In this document: positions 46,085 to 55,641 of the stretch, piece by piece
Layout: each line of letters begins with the position of its first letter
How positions within the stretch are numbered: position 1 is the stretch's first letter
Origin: Magnetococcales bacterium
GTDB taxonomy: Bacteria > Pseudomonadota > Magnetococcia > Magnetococcales > Magnetaquicoccaceae
Reading direction: 5' to 3'
NCBI GenBank assembly: GCA_002753095.1
Contig: PDZU01000005.1
Coordinates: 38,934-102,933 of the forward strand
Length of the DNA stretch: 64,000 nt
Program-made: the position numbers and the translations under genes
Notes under the pieces: model-generated
Seen by the model: the letters and a program-made list of their open reading frames with translations, nothing else
What the model was told of the DNA's origin: nothing
Database searches by the model: none

Positions 46085-46304
46085 GCAGCTTGGCCTTGAC
46101 CTTTTCGGAGACATTTTCCGAGGCATAAGGGTCGCCCATGGGTGTCCCGCTGCGTACCGCATCCAGCAATTCGGATGGATTTTTGTAACCCAGAGATCGT
46201 TCCAAGGTATCCTGGATAAAGGCCGACTTGGTCATACCCAATCGCTTGGCCTCCTGACCCACCCGCGCATCCAGCACCGGATCCAACTGCACTGACATCG
46301 CCAT
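46065..46304 (-). CDS. Ribbon-helix-helix antitoxin partner
   Basis: 79 residues from ATG 46304 behind GGAGGG; a longer frame to 46379 is unsupported. The N-terminal half looks like a ribbon-helix-helix DNA-binding domain (MSVQLDPVLDARVGQEAKRLGMTKSAFIQDTLE), and the acidic/basic C-terminal tail (YASENVSEKVKAKLREKY) would bind the toxin. It probably represses its own promoter together with the toxin. Confidence 0.82.
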   Translation of the reverse strand: MAMSVQLDPVLDARVGQEAKRLGMTKSAFIQDTLERSLGYKNPSELLDAVRSGTPMGDPYASENVSEKVKAKLREKYSS

Positions 46305-46336
46305 GACACACCCTCCGTGTTCAGAATGAATGCTGT

Positions 46337-46376
46337 CATACCGTATCGCATACCGCCCCCATTGGCAAGCGGTATC
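46337..46376 (-). promoter_or_regulatory. Candidate operator of the toxin-antitoxin module
   Basis: CATACCG occurs at 46337-46343 and again at 46349-46355 (12-base spacing), with an inverted CGGTATC at 46370-46376, upstream of the antitoxin start. Short repeats at about one helical turn fit binding by a ribbon-helix-helix dimer pair. Position and repeat are seen; the role is inferred. Confidence 0.4.
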
Positions 46377-46727
46377 CACCCTGGAGCATTACGCCTGCTC
46401 AGAAATCATCCCCAAACAGGCTGGTAAGCGATGCGGCAACGGGTTTGCGACCGCGCCGAGGTGGGAATTTCGCGTCAGAGGCGGCCTTTCCGGCCAGGGA
46501 CTCCTGCTGAAAGGGGAGGCATCGCAGCGTATCTAATTATTGAATGTCAGTACACCCTAGCAGTTTTATCGGATAATGCCATGACAAAATCATCAAATTC
46601 TGGATAAAAGCAACATGTTCTTTGCATTCCTGCAGGGAGAGGTTTAGGCTCTGGTGTGTTGTCTATTACAACTATTTCCCCCTCGCGCTTGCACCTGACT
46701 GGACCAACAGACAACCCAACCGATGCC
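46377..46727. other. Gene-free stretch between the toxin-antitoxin module and the DUF523 gene
   Basis: About 350 bases with no convincing gene on either strand. Short open frames show no ribosome site or recognisable product. A promoter for the DUF523-rsmD-coaD series may lie here, but I could not identify one. Confidence 0.4.
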
Positions 46728-47288
46728 ATGACCACGCCCGATTTGGCCGACCACGCGCCCCCTGTCCCACCTGTCGCCATCGCCATCAGCGCCTGTCTGC
46801 TGGGGGTGCCGGTGCGCTATGACGGAGGCCATAAGAAAAACCCCCTGCTGGTCTCAAACAAGTCGATCCAATGGATCCCCTTCTGCCCGGAACATGAGTG
46901 TGGTCTGGGCACCCCCAGAGAGCCCATGCAGTGGCAAGGCGCTGCGCACCATCCCCGTTTGTGTACCGTGGAGACACAACGGGACCATACCCAACAACTT
47001 TGGCAGTGGTGCCACAGGCAGGTCCACCTGCAGAGTCGCCTACCCATTGCCGGTTGGCTGCTGAAAAGCCGCTCCCCCTCCTGCGGTTTGAGCGGCGTCA
47101 CGTTGCTGGATCGCAACAACCAGCACCATATTGAACACCTGGGACTCTTCCCCCGCCTGCTGCTGGCCATCCATCCCCAGGCCATCATCGCCGAGGGCGA
47201 TTGCCTGCACGATGAGACCGCCCTGAACACCTTTCTGCAGCGGATCACCCCTCCCGCCTGCCACCGCACACACCCGGTCCAGGAGTAA
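46728..47288 (+). CDS. DUF523 (YbbK-like) protein
   Basis: About 186 residues from ATG 46728, chosen because the conserved part begins at AIAISACLLGVPVRYDG; the frame is open to 46656. Conserved cysteines are in SACLLG, FCPEHECGLGTPREP, and SPSCG. The family has no settled function; the cysteine pattern suggests metal or redox chemistry. It ends six bases before rsmD, so it is probably co-transcribed with it. Confidence 0.8.
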   Translation: MTTPDLADHAPPVPPVAIAISACLLGVPVRYDGGHKKNPLLVSNKSIQWIPFCPEHECGLGTPREPMQWQGAAHHPRLCTVETQRDHTQQLWQWCHRQVHLQSRLPIAGWLLKSRSPSCGLSGVTLLDRNNQHHIEHLGLFPRLLLAIHPQAIIAEGDCLHDETALNTFLQRITPPACHRTHPVQE

Positions 47289-47294
47289 CCGTCC

Positions 47295-47909
47295 ATGGTC
47301 CATCTCTCTGGAGGTGCCCTGCGCGGTCGCCGCCTGCTGGTGCCCAACGAACCCTGGATCCGCCCAACCATGGGCAAAGTTCGCCTCAGCCTCTTCAGCC
47401 TGCTCTTGCCCTATCTGAACGATTGTCGGGTTTTGGATCTTTTCGCCGGTTGCGGTTTGCTGGGCCTGGAAGCCCTCAGTCGGGGCGCCAAATCGGTTTT
47501 TTTTGTTGATCTGCAACAGAAAGCCGTGCAATCGATCGAAAAAAACGTCACCTTATGCGGCGTCCAGAGGCAATGTACCCTCCTGCAAGGTAACCTGCTG
47601 CATGACCGTACCTGGAACAGGATCGCTCCCCGTGCGCCTCCTGCCCCCGCAGCCCCCACCACGCCACAGGGTCACTTTGATCTGGTGCTGATGGATCCAC
47701 CCTACCGGCAAGGTTGGATACCCCTCGTCCTGCCCCGCCTGCAACAGCACCTTCTGCTGGCGCCAGGTGCCATCATCGCCGCTGAACAAGAGACCGAGGC
47801 CATCGTGCCAGCCCCACCCGGTTGGTCTCTGCTGCAAAATCGCCCCTATGGCGATACCCGTATCCTGTTATGGCAACAACCGCTGACAACGCTGCCCGAT
47901 CTTCCTTGA
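47295..47909 (+). CDS. rsmD: 16S rRNA (guanine-966-N2)-methyltransferase
   Basis: SAM-dependent rRNA methylase. 204 residues. GGALRGRRLLVP and RPTMGKVRLSLFSLL at the N-terminus, the SAM loop VLDLFAGCGLLGLEALSRGA, and the catalytic DPPY at 134-137. An Ala/Pro insertion just before DPPY (PRAPPAPAAPTTPQGH) is longer than usual. The pair rsmD-coaD is conserved in many bacteria. Confidence 0.93.
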   Translation: MVHLSGGALRGRRLLVPNEPWIRPTMGKVRLSLFSLLLPYLNDCRVLDLFAGCGLLGLEALSRGAKSVFFVDLQQKAVQSIEKNVTLCGVQRQCTLLQGNLLHDRTWNRIAPRAPPAPAAPTTPQGHFDLVLMDPPYRQGWIPLVLPRLQQHLLLAPGAIIAAEQETEAIVPAPPGWSLLQNRPYGDTRILLWQQPLTTLPDLP

Positions 47910-47939
47910 TCCGCCGCGTCAGCACAAGCTGGAGTGATC

Positions 47940-48431
47940 ATGCAGAAAATTGCCGTCTATCCCGGAACTTTCGATCCGGTGACTCTGGGCCATATCGACC
48001 TGATCCAACGAGGCGCCCACCTCTTCGATCAGTTGATCGTGGCCGTGGCCATCAATACCAGTAAAAATACCCTGTTTTCTCTGCCAGACCGCATGCGTTT
48101 CCTGGAAAAACAGACCTGCACCATGAATAATGTCGAGGTCTGTGGTATGAACGGCCTGCTGGTGGAGTTTGTTCGGCAACGTCAGGCCGGCTTCATACTG
48201 CGGGGATTGCGCGCCATCTCCGATTTTGAATATGAATTTCCCATGGCCGCGATGAATCGCAAACTCAATGCCCATGTCGAAACTGTCTTTTTGATGGCCG
48301 GAGAAGCAACGACCTTCATCTCCTCCCGACTGGTCAAAGAGATTGCCACCATGGGTGGCGATGTCAGTCCCTTCGTCCCCCCCTGGGTGGTGCCGGAACT
48401 GCAACAGCGCCTTGCACACGGGAGCAGATGA
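47940..48431 (+). CDS. coaD: Pantetheine-phosphate adenylyltransferase
   Basis: The penultimate enzyme of coenzyme A synthesis. 163 residues. It shows the nucleotidyltransferase motif VYPGTFDPVTLGHIDLI, LRGLRAISDFEYEFPMA, and TTFISSRLVKEIA. I take ATG 47940, with GGAG five bases upstream; GTG 47934 is in frame. Its stop lies just upstream of the miaB start. Confidence 0.95.
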   Translation: MQKIAVYPGTFDPVTLGHIDLIQRGAHLFDQLIVAVAINTSKNTLFSLPDRMRFLEKQTCTMNNVEVCGMNGLLVEFVRQRQAGFILRGLRAISDFEYEFPMAAMNRKLNAHVETVFLMAGEATTFISSRLVKEIATMGGDVSPFVPPWVVPELQQRLAHGSR

Positions 48432-48438
48432 TCACGCC

Positions 48439-49788
48439 TTGAAAAAGCTCTATATCAAAAACTTCGGCTGCCAGATGAACGAATATGACGCAGCCCGGAT
48501 CGTCGATCAGTTGCAGGTCAACTGCGGCTATCAGCAGACCGATCACCCGGAACAGGCCGATCTGATTCTGTTCAACACCTGTCATATTCGCGAAAAGGCG
48601 GAAGAGAAACTCTTCTCCGAGTTGGGCCGCCTGCACAAACTGGTAGCCACAGCCCGGCAACAGGCGGCGCTGCCCCCGGCGCTCTTTGCCGTGGGCGGCT
48701 GTGTGGCCCAGGCCACCGGGGCAGAAATTTTTCGCCGCGCCCCCTTCGTGCGCCTAGTCTTTGGTCCGCAGACCTATCACCGCCTGCCGCACATGCTCGC
48801 CCGCCTGGAGCGGGAGGGCGGGCAACTCTGCGATGCGGAGATCGCCACCGAATCCAAATTTGATGAGCTGCCGCAAAGCCAACGGGTGGGCGCCATCGCC
48901 TCGGTCACCGTGCAGGAAGGGTGCAATAAGTTTTGCGCCTTCTGTGTGGTGCCCTATACCCGTGGCCGCGAATGGAGCCGACCCGTGCAGGATATTCTGA
49001 CCGAGGTCAACCATCTGGTACAACATGGGGCTGTGGAGATTCAACTCCTGGGACAAAATGTCAACGCCTATCAGGGCATGGACAGCACCGGACTGGTGCA
49101 CGATCTGGCCCTGCTGATTCGCCGGGTCGCCCTGCTGCCCGGGGTGCAGCGCCTCCGCTTTGTCACCTCTCACCCCGCCGACATGAACGATGATCTGGTA
49201 GAAATTTTTGCCGACATTCCCCAACTGTGCGCCTATTTTCACCTGCCCATTCAAAGCGGTTCCGATCGCATTCTGGAACGCATGGGCCGGGGCCACAGTC
49301 GGGCCGATTATCTGGGCTGGATCGATAAATTGCGTGCCGTCCACCCGGATATGGCCATCGCCTCTGACTTTATCGTCGGCTTCCCCGGCGAAACGGAAGC
49401 AGACTTTCAGGAGACCCTGCACCTGGTCGATGCCGTTTCCTACGACCATGCCTACTCCTTCTGTTACTCTCCCCGCCCCGGCACGCAGGCGGCCAGCATG
49501 GCCGATGCCATCCCAGCCCCACTGAGCGCGGAACGGTTGGCCCGACTACAGGAACGGCTCAACGCCCACCAACTGCAGCGCAATCAACAACGGGTGGGCC
49601 GTATCGAACAGGTACTGGTGGAAGGCGTAGCCAAAAAGGGCAGCGGCGAATTGACCGGTCGGACACCGGGCTTTCGCAAGGTTAACTTTCCCGGACCAGC
49701 AGAGTGGATTGGTCGGATCGTCCCGGTACGCATCAGCGAAGGTCTGCCCAACTCGCTGCGCGGCCAGTGGACTGAACCCGCTGCCTGA
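48439..49788 (+). CDS. miaB: tRNA-2-methylthio-N6-dimethylallyladenosine synthase
   Basis: Radical SAM methylthiotransferase for A37 of tRNA. About 449 residues from TTG 48439 (KKLYIKNFGCQMNEYD follows). Cluster 1 cysteines are in FGCQMN, NTCHIR and VGGCVAQ; the radical SAM CxxxCxxC is GCNKFCAFC. A TRAM domain closes the protein (about 385-449). The frame is open further upstream into coaD, but homologues start here. The rare TTG start and the distant GGAG suggest modest translation. Confidence 0.93.
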   Translation: MKKLYIKNFGCQMNEYDAARIVDQLQVNCGYQQTDHPEQADLILFNTCHIREKAEEKLFSELGRLHKLVATARQQAALPPALFAVGGCVAQATGAEIFRRAPFVRLVFGPQTYHRLPHMLARLEREGGQLCDAEIATESKFDELPQSQRVGAIASVTVQEGCNKFCAFCVVPYTRGREWSRPVQDILTEVNHLVQHGAVEIQLLGQNVNAYQGMDSTGLVHDLALLIRRVALLPGVQRLRFVTSHPADMNDDLVEIFADIPQLCAYFHLPIQSGSDRILERMGRGHSRADYLGWIDKLRAVHPDMAIASDFIVGFPGETEADFQETLHLVDAVSYDHAYSFCYSPRPGTQAASMADAIPAPLSAERLARLQERLNAHQLQRNQQRVGRIEQVLVEGVAKKGSGELTGRTPGFRKVNFPGPAEWIGRIVPVRISEGLPNSLRGQWTEPAA

Positions 49789-49804
49789 GTTGCCCCAATC
49801 GCCC

Positions 49805-50842
49805 ATGGCCAAAACCGCAGAGCCCCACCTTTTTACCGAGAGGATTGAATTTCCAGACAACCGCCTGCTGGTGCATCTGTACGGCGCCCTGGACCAACAC
49901 CTCAAACAACTGGAACAGCAACTGCAGGTCACCCTGCTGCCGCAGGGCAATGCGCTCCTGATCACCGCCAGTCGGGCGCGGGCAAAAAAGGTACGACAGT
50001 TGCTAGAATCTCTCTATGCAGCCCTGGAACAAGGGCATCGGGTGGACCATCAATGGCTGGAACGGGGTATCCGCACCTTGAACGATAAGAGCGCCCGGCA
50101 CGCTGCAACCGGTCACGACAACAACACCCCTCTGCCCAACAACACAGAGGTTGGACTACGCACGCCACGACGCCTGCTCTACCCACGCACGGCCAAGCAG
50201 GCTGAGTACCTGCGCGCCCTGAATCAAGCCCATTTGACCTTTGCCATCGGTCCGGCAGGCACGGGCAAAACCTATCTGGCCGTCGCCGCCGCCGTTACCC
50301 AATGGCTGGAAGGTCGGGTCGCCCGCATCATCCTGACCCGACCGGCCATCGAAGCCGGTGAACGCCTGGGCTTTCTGCCCGGCGATCTGCAGGCCAAAGT
50401 GGATCCCTATCTGCGCCCCCTGCACGACGCACTCTATGCCATGCTGGGACCGGAAAAGGTGGAACGGATGCTCGCCCGCAACGAATTGGAGGTGGCACCC
50501 CTGGCCTACATGCGTGGACGCACCCTGGATGAAGCCTTCATCATCCTCGACGAAGCACAAAATACCACCAACGAACAGATGAAAATGTTCTTGACCCGCT
50601 TCGGAGAGGGCTCCCGTGCCGCCATCTCCGGCGACATTACCCAGATCGATTTACCAAAAAATCAACCATCCGGTCTGGTGCAGGCGGCCAAAATCCTGCA
50701 AAATATACCGGAGGCCGTTTTTGTCTATTTCACCCATCAGGATGTGGTACGCCATGCGCTGGTCGGCAAGATCGTTCAGGCTTATGAACAGGCACAGGCC
50801 GGACATGATAAAAAAGGTCCGGCTCGTAACAGCGAAATTTAG
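49805..50842 (+). CDS. PhoH-like ATPase (YbeZ family)
   Basis: 345 residues from ATG 49805. An N-terminal KH-like part is followed by the P-loop AIGPAGTGKTYLAVAAAV, the TRPAIEAGERLGFLPGD segment, and Walker B FIILDEAQNTTNEQMKMFL. YbeZ is thought to act with YbeY in ribosome and rRNA quality control. The gene lies two positions before ybeY, and the stop is 26 bases before the membrane HD gene. Confidence 0.92.
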   Translation: MAKTAEPHLFTERIEFPDNRLLVHLYGALDQHLKQLEQQLQVTLLPQGNALLITASRARAKKVRQLLESLYAALEQGHRVDHQWLERGIRTLNDKSARHAATGHDNNTPLPNNTEVGLRTPRRLLYPRTAKQAEYLRALNQAHLTFAIGPAGTGKTYLAVAAAVTQWLEGRVARIILTRPAIEAGERLGFLPGDLQAKVDPYLRPLHDALYAMLGPEKVERMLARNELEVAPLAYMRGRTLDEAFIILDEAQNTTNEQMKMFLTRFGEGSRAAISGDITQIDLPKNQPSGLVQAAKILQNIPEAVFVYFTHQDVVRHALVGKIVQAYEQAQAGHDKKGPARNSEI

Positions 50843-50868
50843 CCCACATCCGTCGTCAGGAGACAGGA

Positions 50869-53325
50869 TTGTTCAAACTCTGGCAGGCCGTTATCGATTT
50901 TTGTTTCAACCATAAACAAAACCTGCGCGATGCACCGCGCAGCGACATCAGTGGCTTGGGCGATTTCAACTTTCCCCCCCTGGTCCATCTGCTTTCGTTT
51001 ACCCTGCTACTGGTGATTTTGACCCTGGTCTACTCACCAGTGGTGCTCCGCCCCCCCTATCTGCCTGAGGTAGGCGAGGTGGCAGTCCGGAATATCAAGG
51101 CCAACCGTGATCTGCTGGTCGAGGATGTCGAAACCACCACGCAACGCCGACAACAGGCCGCCAGCAGCGTCCCACCGGTCTACGACTGGGACAATGGCAT
51201 GGTGGATACCGTTATCCTGCAACTGGATGAAGCCCTGGCTTGGTTCGATACCATGCGCAGCAACCAAGTCGCTGCCCCACCGCCCAGCAGCGATGCCCCA
51301 AACGAAACGCGTACCAACCCGGACAACCGCCCGATCCCCAATAAACTGCCGCTCCGCGACAACCGCCGCGACTCTCTCACACAACGCCTGGAAGAGGAGA
51401 TCCCAGAGGCCGCTTATCAAGCCCTGCTGACCATGCCGCAACTGACCACCCTGCGCACCGCCATCCACGGTTGGTTGGCCAATCTAAAAAATCAGGCCGT
51501 GGTCGAAGGGGCAGAACTTCTGGAGGAACTGTCACGCACGCCTTTCTACGTGGTCCGCTCCTTGAGCGATGGCTCAGAGAGACAGGTCTCCGACACCAGC
51601 GAACTGTTGGATATGAACGGTATGCGCCGGCGCATGGAAGAGAAAGTGCATACCGCCCTGCAGGAATTTCCGGCAGAGGTGCGGCAATGGCTGATGGAAG
51701 AGGCCCGCGCCCAACTGCGTCCCAATCTGGTCTATAACTATAACGAAACCCACGCCCGGCGCAAATTGGCCTACGATGCCGTGGAACCGGTCTATCTGCA
51801 GTCTCGGCAAGGGCAGATGGTGGTCCGCGAAGGGGCCATCGTCACCGAAGAGATTCGCACCAAACTGGAGGCCATGCACCAACACCGTTGGACCAACTCC
51901 ATGCTCTGGCGCACCCTGGGCCTGATGATCGCGCTGGGAACGCTCCTGCTGATGGGCCGCTGGTTCATCCTGCGCACCTCCGCCTCTTTCCCCCGCGATC
52001 AACGCACCTTCTACCTGCTCGGCGCCATCATTCTGGTCTCTTCGCTGCTCTCCACCGTCACCCTGGCCACCGGTCAAGGGGTCGTGGAGCTGCTGGGTTG
52101 GCCAGCCAACATGGTCATCTATCTGCCTCTGGCCGCCATGGGCTCCGCGCTGACCTCCCTGACCGTGGGCGCCCGCGCTGGTATTCCCGGTGGCTCGGTG
52201 GTCATCGGGGTGATCCTCTCCCTGTTGGGTGCCCTGGTCACCAACGGTGGCCTGCCCATGTTCGTCTATTTCATCCTGGGTTCGCTGGTCGGTGGTGCCA
52301 CCCTGCGCGCCTCCCGGCGCCGCTTCGATGTACTTTACGCCGGGGTCAAAATTGGCTTCGCCCAGGCGTTGACCGTCCCGGTCATTGAACTGCTCTCCGG
52401 CAACGAACCCTCCTGGACCTGGATCACCGGCATCCTGATGGCCATGGCCAGTGGTCTACTGCTGGGACTATGGGCCTTGGCCTTGATCCCCCTGTTGGAG
52501 TTCCTGTTCAACATCACCACCGATTCCCGACTCACCGAACTGGCCTCCGGCGATCATCCCCTGATCCGTGAACTCTCCCTGCACAGCCCCGGCACCTACC
52601 ACCACTCGGTCATGATGGGCAATCTGGCGGAAGCCGCTGCCGAAAGCATTCAGGCCAATCCCCTCCTGGCCAGGGTAATGGCACTCTACCATGACATCGG
52701 CAAAATGCATGCCCCGCACTACTTTGTCGAAAATCAATCTGGAGAAAACCGTCACGACCAGCTGACCCCCTCCATGTCTACCAAAGTGATCATGGCCCAC
52801 GTCAAGGTTGGTCTGGAGTTGGCGCGCAAATATAAATTGGGCGGCTTTATCCAGGAGGCCATCGCCACCCATCATGGCAACTCCCTGCTGCAATATTTTT
52901 ACAACCGCGCCCTCACCCAGGCCAACGAACGGCACGAAAGCATCTCCCCGGAAGAGTATCGTTATCCAGGGCCACGCCCCCGTTCGCGCGAGGCGGGCAT
53001 CCTGATGCTGGCCGATTCGGTGGAAGCCGCCTCCCGGACCATGAAAAATCCCGTCCCGGCGCAAATTCAGGCTCTGGTGAAACGGATCGTCGCCAACAAA
53101 ATACGCGAGGGACAGTTGGATGATTGCTCCTTGACCCTGCGCGAGGTGGCCCGTATCGAAGAGGCCTTTACCCGTGTACTGACCCTGGGCTTCTACCACC
53201 ACCGCATCGAATATCCCGATCAGACCAACCCATTGAAACAACTGACTAACTCCAAACAATCGGTACTGCGTCATCATGGCAAAGGTTCTTATCCATCGCG
53301 CCTCCGCTCAGTGGCCCCCCATTGA
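50869..53325 (+). CDS. 7TM-HD membrane phosphohydrolase (PgpH/YqfF-like)
   Basis: 818 residues from TTG 50869 behind AGGAG. One membrane segment near the N-terminus is followed by a large extracytoplasmic domain (about 70-330), about seven membrane helices (about 345-565) and a cytoplasmic HD domain with VMALYHDIGKMH and the NRHDQL motif. In Firmicutes the same architecture (PgpH) degrades c-di-AMP; whether this proteobacterium uses c-di-AMP is not shown in the window. The phoH-7TM-HD-ybeY order is a conserved cluster. The end overlaps ybeY by 50 bases. Confidence 0.88.
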   Translation: MFKLWQAVIDFCFNHKQNLRDAPRSDISGLGDFNFPPLVHLLSFTLLLVILTLVYSPVVLRPPYLPEVGEVAVRNIKANRDLLVEDVETTTQRRQQAASSVPPVYDWDNGMVDTVILQLDEALAWFDTMRSNQVAAPPPSSDAPNETRTNPDNRPIPNKLPLRDNRRDSLTQRLEEEIPEAAYQALLTMPQLTTLRTAIHGWLANLKNQAVVEGAELLEELSRTPFYVVRSLSDGSERQVSDTSELLDMNGMRRRMEEKVHTALQEFPAEVRQWLMEEARAQLRPNLVYNYNETHARRKLAYDAVEPVYLQSRQGQMVVREGAIVTEEIRTKLEAMHQHRWTNSMLWRTLGLMIALGTLLLMGRWFILRTSASFPRDQRTFYLLGAIILVSSLLSTVTLATGQGVVELLGWPANMVIYLPLAAMGSALTSLTVGARAGIPGGSVVIGVILSLLGALVTNGGLPMFVYFILGSLVGGATLRASRRRFDVLYAGVKIGFAQALTVPVIELLSGNEPSWTWITGILMAMASGLLLGLWALALIPLLEFLFNITTDSRLTELASGDHPLIRELSLHSPGTYHHSVMMGNLAEAAAESIQANPLLARVMALYHDIGKMHAPHYFVENQSGENRHDQLTPSMSTKVIMAHVKVGLELARKYKLGGFIQEAIATHHGNSLLQYFYNRALTQANERHESISPEEYRYPGPRPRSREAGILMLADSVEAASRTMKNPVPAQIQALVKRIVANKIREGQLDDCSLTLREVARIEEAFTRVLTLGFYHHRIEYPDQTNPLKQLTNSKQSVLRHHGKGSYPSRLRSVAPH

Positions 53326-53755
53326 CAAAATCATCCGCAAGGCGGCCAAATTGACTTTGTCTGCGCGGAAAAAGGCCAAAAAGTGTGAAGTCAGCATTCT
53401 GTTGACCGACGACAGCCAGATGCAACAGCTCAATCGTCACTACAGGCAACAAGACAAGGCCACCAATGTCCTGTCGTTCGCCCTGCAAGAGGGGGAGACG
53501 GACGGCGCCAAACAGAACAAACGGCTGTTGGGCGACATCGTGCTGGCCTATCAGACGGTGGCCAGGGAGGCCGAACAACGCCCCCTGCCCTTCGCCCACC
53601 ATAGCGCACACCTGGTGGTGCATGGTCTATTGCACCTGCTCGGCTATGACCATGAACGTTCAGCCGCCGAGGCAGAACGCCAAGAAAAAAAAGAGATTGC
53701 CATCCTGGCCCAACTGGGTCTGGCCAACCCCTACGCCCTGCCGGATGTATCATGA
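53276..53755 (+). CDS. ybeY: Endoribonuclease YbeY
   Basis: Single-strand RNase for 16S rRNA maturation and ribosome quality control. 159 residues. The zinc motif HGLLHLLGYDH is intact near residues 115-125, and NVLSFAL and LLGDIVLAY are present. The N-terminal coding region overlaps the end of the HD gene; the start is supported by length and by VLIHRASAQW. The stop overlaps lnt as ATGA. Confidence 0.93.
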   Translation: MAKVLIHRASAQWPPIDKIIRKAAKLTLSARKKAKKCEVSILLTDDSQMQQLNRHYRQQDKATNVLSFALQEGETDGAKQNKRLLGDIVLAYQTVAREAEQRPLPFAHHSAHLVVHGLLHLLGYDHERSAAEAERQEKKEIAILAQLGLANPYALPDVS

Positions 53756-55296
53756 AGCTGCCCGAAAAAGCCCAACGCCTCCTCCCCGCCCTGTTGTCTT
53801 TTTTGGCAGGCGCCCTCTCGGTGGTGGACTTTCCTGCTACCCTGACGCCGTTTGCTGTCACCGCTGCCCTGACCCTGCTGTTGATTCTGCTCACCGGGCG
53901 TTCTGCCCGGCAGGGAGCCTGGCTCTCCTTTTTGTTCGGTCTGGGCCACTTTACCTTTGGCTTCTCCTGGCTGTTGACCAGCCTGCAACAGTTTGGGGCC
54001 ATTGAACCACCTCTGGCCATTCTGATGCTGCTGGCACTGGCCGCCTTGATGGCCCTGTATCCGGCCCTGTGCGGCGCCGTGCTGCCCACTCTGGCCGCGC
54101 GCCCAACCCTTCTGCCCCTGGCTGCCCCCGCCCTGTGGGTGGTGAGCGAATGGCTGCGCAGCCATCTTTTTACCGGCTTTGCCTGGAACCTGATCGGCTA
54201 TGGCTGGCATGAATGGGAAAATATCCTGCAGATGGCCGATTTGGGTGGTATCTATCTGCTCTCCTGGCTGATGCTGCTCCCGGCTTCACTTTTGGCCTCC
54301 CTGTGGCTGCGCCGCCCCCCCGTGCGCCGCATCGCCCTGGGGGGGGCCGCCCTCCTGCTCCTGCTGACAACCCTCTCCGGCTATGGTCATTGGCGTCTTT
54401 CCGCCGCATCTCCAGACAACAGCGTGGCCCCTCTGCGCGTGGCCATCGTCCAGGGCAACATTCCGCAACAACTGAAATGGGCCACCAGTCAACAGCAGGA
54501 GACCCTGGAACGTTATCTGCGTCTGACGCTGTCCATCCCCCGCCCGGTCGATCTGGTCGTCTGGCCAGAAACCGCCATGTCCTTCTTTTTCCGCGCCAAA
54601 CCGGACTATCTGCAGCGTATTTTCCAAACCAGTCGGGAGATTCGGGCCCCCATTCTCACCGGGGCCCCCGCCATCGACCGCAGCAGTGACGAAGAGCCTT
54701 GGCACTATTTCAACAGCCTGTTTCTTCTGGACGAATATGGTTCCCTGGACCAACGCTATGACAAACACCATCTGGTCCCCTTCGGCGAATTTATTCCGTT
54801 GCGCCAGTTTGCGCCGCCCACCTTCCGCAAATTTACCGAAGGTACCGAAGATTTTTCCAGCGGACCTGGTCCGGTGCCCCTGACCTGGGCAAAGGGGAAC
54901 ATCGGTCCCTTGATCTGCTACGAAGCCATCTTCCCGGATGAGGTACGCGCTCTGGCCGGAACCGGTGTCAAATGGCTGGTCAATATCACCAACGACGGTT
55001 GGTTTGGCCCCTCTGCCAAGCCGCAACACTTGGCCATGGTGCGCCTGCGCGCCATCGAGAATCGCTTGCCGATGATTCGTGCCGCCAATACCGGCATCTC
55101 TGCTGTTTTTGATGCATGGGGACGTGAATTGGGACGGATTGGCCCGGATCAGACCGATATTTTGCTGGTTGACCTGCCCGCCAGTCGCACAGAGAGTCTC
55201 TATACCCGTTTTGGCGGTTGGTGGCTGGCTCTCTGGCTGCTGCTTCTGCTCATTGCCTACCAGCGCAGTCGCATACAGCCAGAGCCAACACAATAA
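53752..55296 (+). CDS. lnt: Apolipoprotein N-acyltransferase
   Basis: Inner-membrane enzyme adding the third acyl chain to lipoproteins, such as the LpoB-like ones in this window. 514 residues, six to seven membrane segments, then a nitrilase-fold domain. The catalytic Glu is in VVWPETAMSFFF, Lys in QRYDKHHLVPFGE and Cys in IGPLICYEAIFPDE. A C-terminal membrane segment (GGWWLALWLLLLLIAY) is present. Confidence 0.95.
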   Translation: MKLPEKAQRLLPALLSFLAGALSVVDFPATLTPFAVTAALTLLLILLTGRSARQGAWLSFLFGLGHFTFGFSWLLTSLQQFGAIEPPLAILMLLALAALMALYPALCGAVLPTLAARPTLLPLAAPALWVVSEWLRSHLFTGFAWNLIGYGWHEWENILQMADLGGIYLLSWLMLLPASLLASLWLRRPPVRRIALGGAALLLLLTTLSGYGHWRLSAASPDNSVAPLRVAIVQGNIPQQLKWATSQQQETLERYLRLTLSIPRPVDLVVWPETAMSFFFRAKPDYLQRIFQTSREIRAPILTGAPAIDRSSDEEPWHYFNSLFLLDEYGSLDQRYDKHHLVPFGEFIPLRQFAPPTFRKFTEGTEDFSSGPGPVPLTWAKGNIGPLICYEAIFPDEVRALAGTGVKWLVNITNDGWFGPSAKPQHLAMVRLRAIENRLPMIRAANTGISAVFDAWGRELGRIGPDQTDILLVDLPASRTESLYTRFGGWWLALWLLLLLIAYQRSRIQPEPTQ

Positions 55297-55314
55297 AAAG
55301 CAAGATTTATTCGG

Positions 55315-55641
55315 CTATTTGGCTGCATCACCCTGCAGTTTGCGCTCGCGCTCTTCCAGGCGTTGTTTTTGCTCCTGGATTTTGTGCAACTTGGCCTTTT
55401 TGTCTTCCATCTCACGCCGTTTGCCAAGCTGCTCACGACAACTACGCATCATCTCCCGGTTGGAGGCCGCCTCAACACAGGCCAATAATGACTTCAAGTC
55501 CTCAATTTTACGCGCTTTTGCTTTCTCGAAATTGGCCTCAGAGTTGCCACTCTTTTCGCGTACACCCCCCTCTTTCTCTGCCAACACCAGACCCGGCGCC
55601 AACAGCAGCACCAGCGCAATCGACCATATCCATCGTTTCAT
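55315..55641 (-). CDS. Small exported coiled-coil protein, function unknown
   Basis: 108 residues from ATG 55641, behind GGAGGAA. A signal peptide (WIWSIALVLLLAPGLVLAE) leads to a charged, Lys/Glu/Arg-rich helical segment with two cysteines (LLACVEAAS, SCREQLGK) and coiled-coil heptads (ERERKLQGD). A periplasmic protein, possibly with one disulfide. I recognise no family. It ends 19 bases from the lnt stop, so the two genes converge. Confidence 0.7.
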   Translation of the reverse strand: MKRWIWSIALVLLLAPGLVLAEKEGGVREKSGNSEANFEKAKARKIEDLKSLLACVEAASNREMMRSCREQLGKRREMEDKKAKLHKIQEQKQRLEERERKLQGDAAK

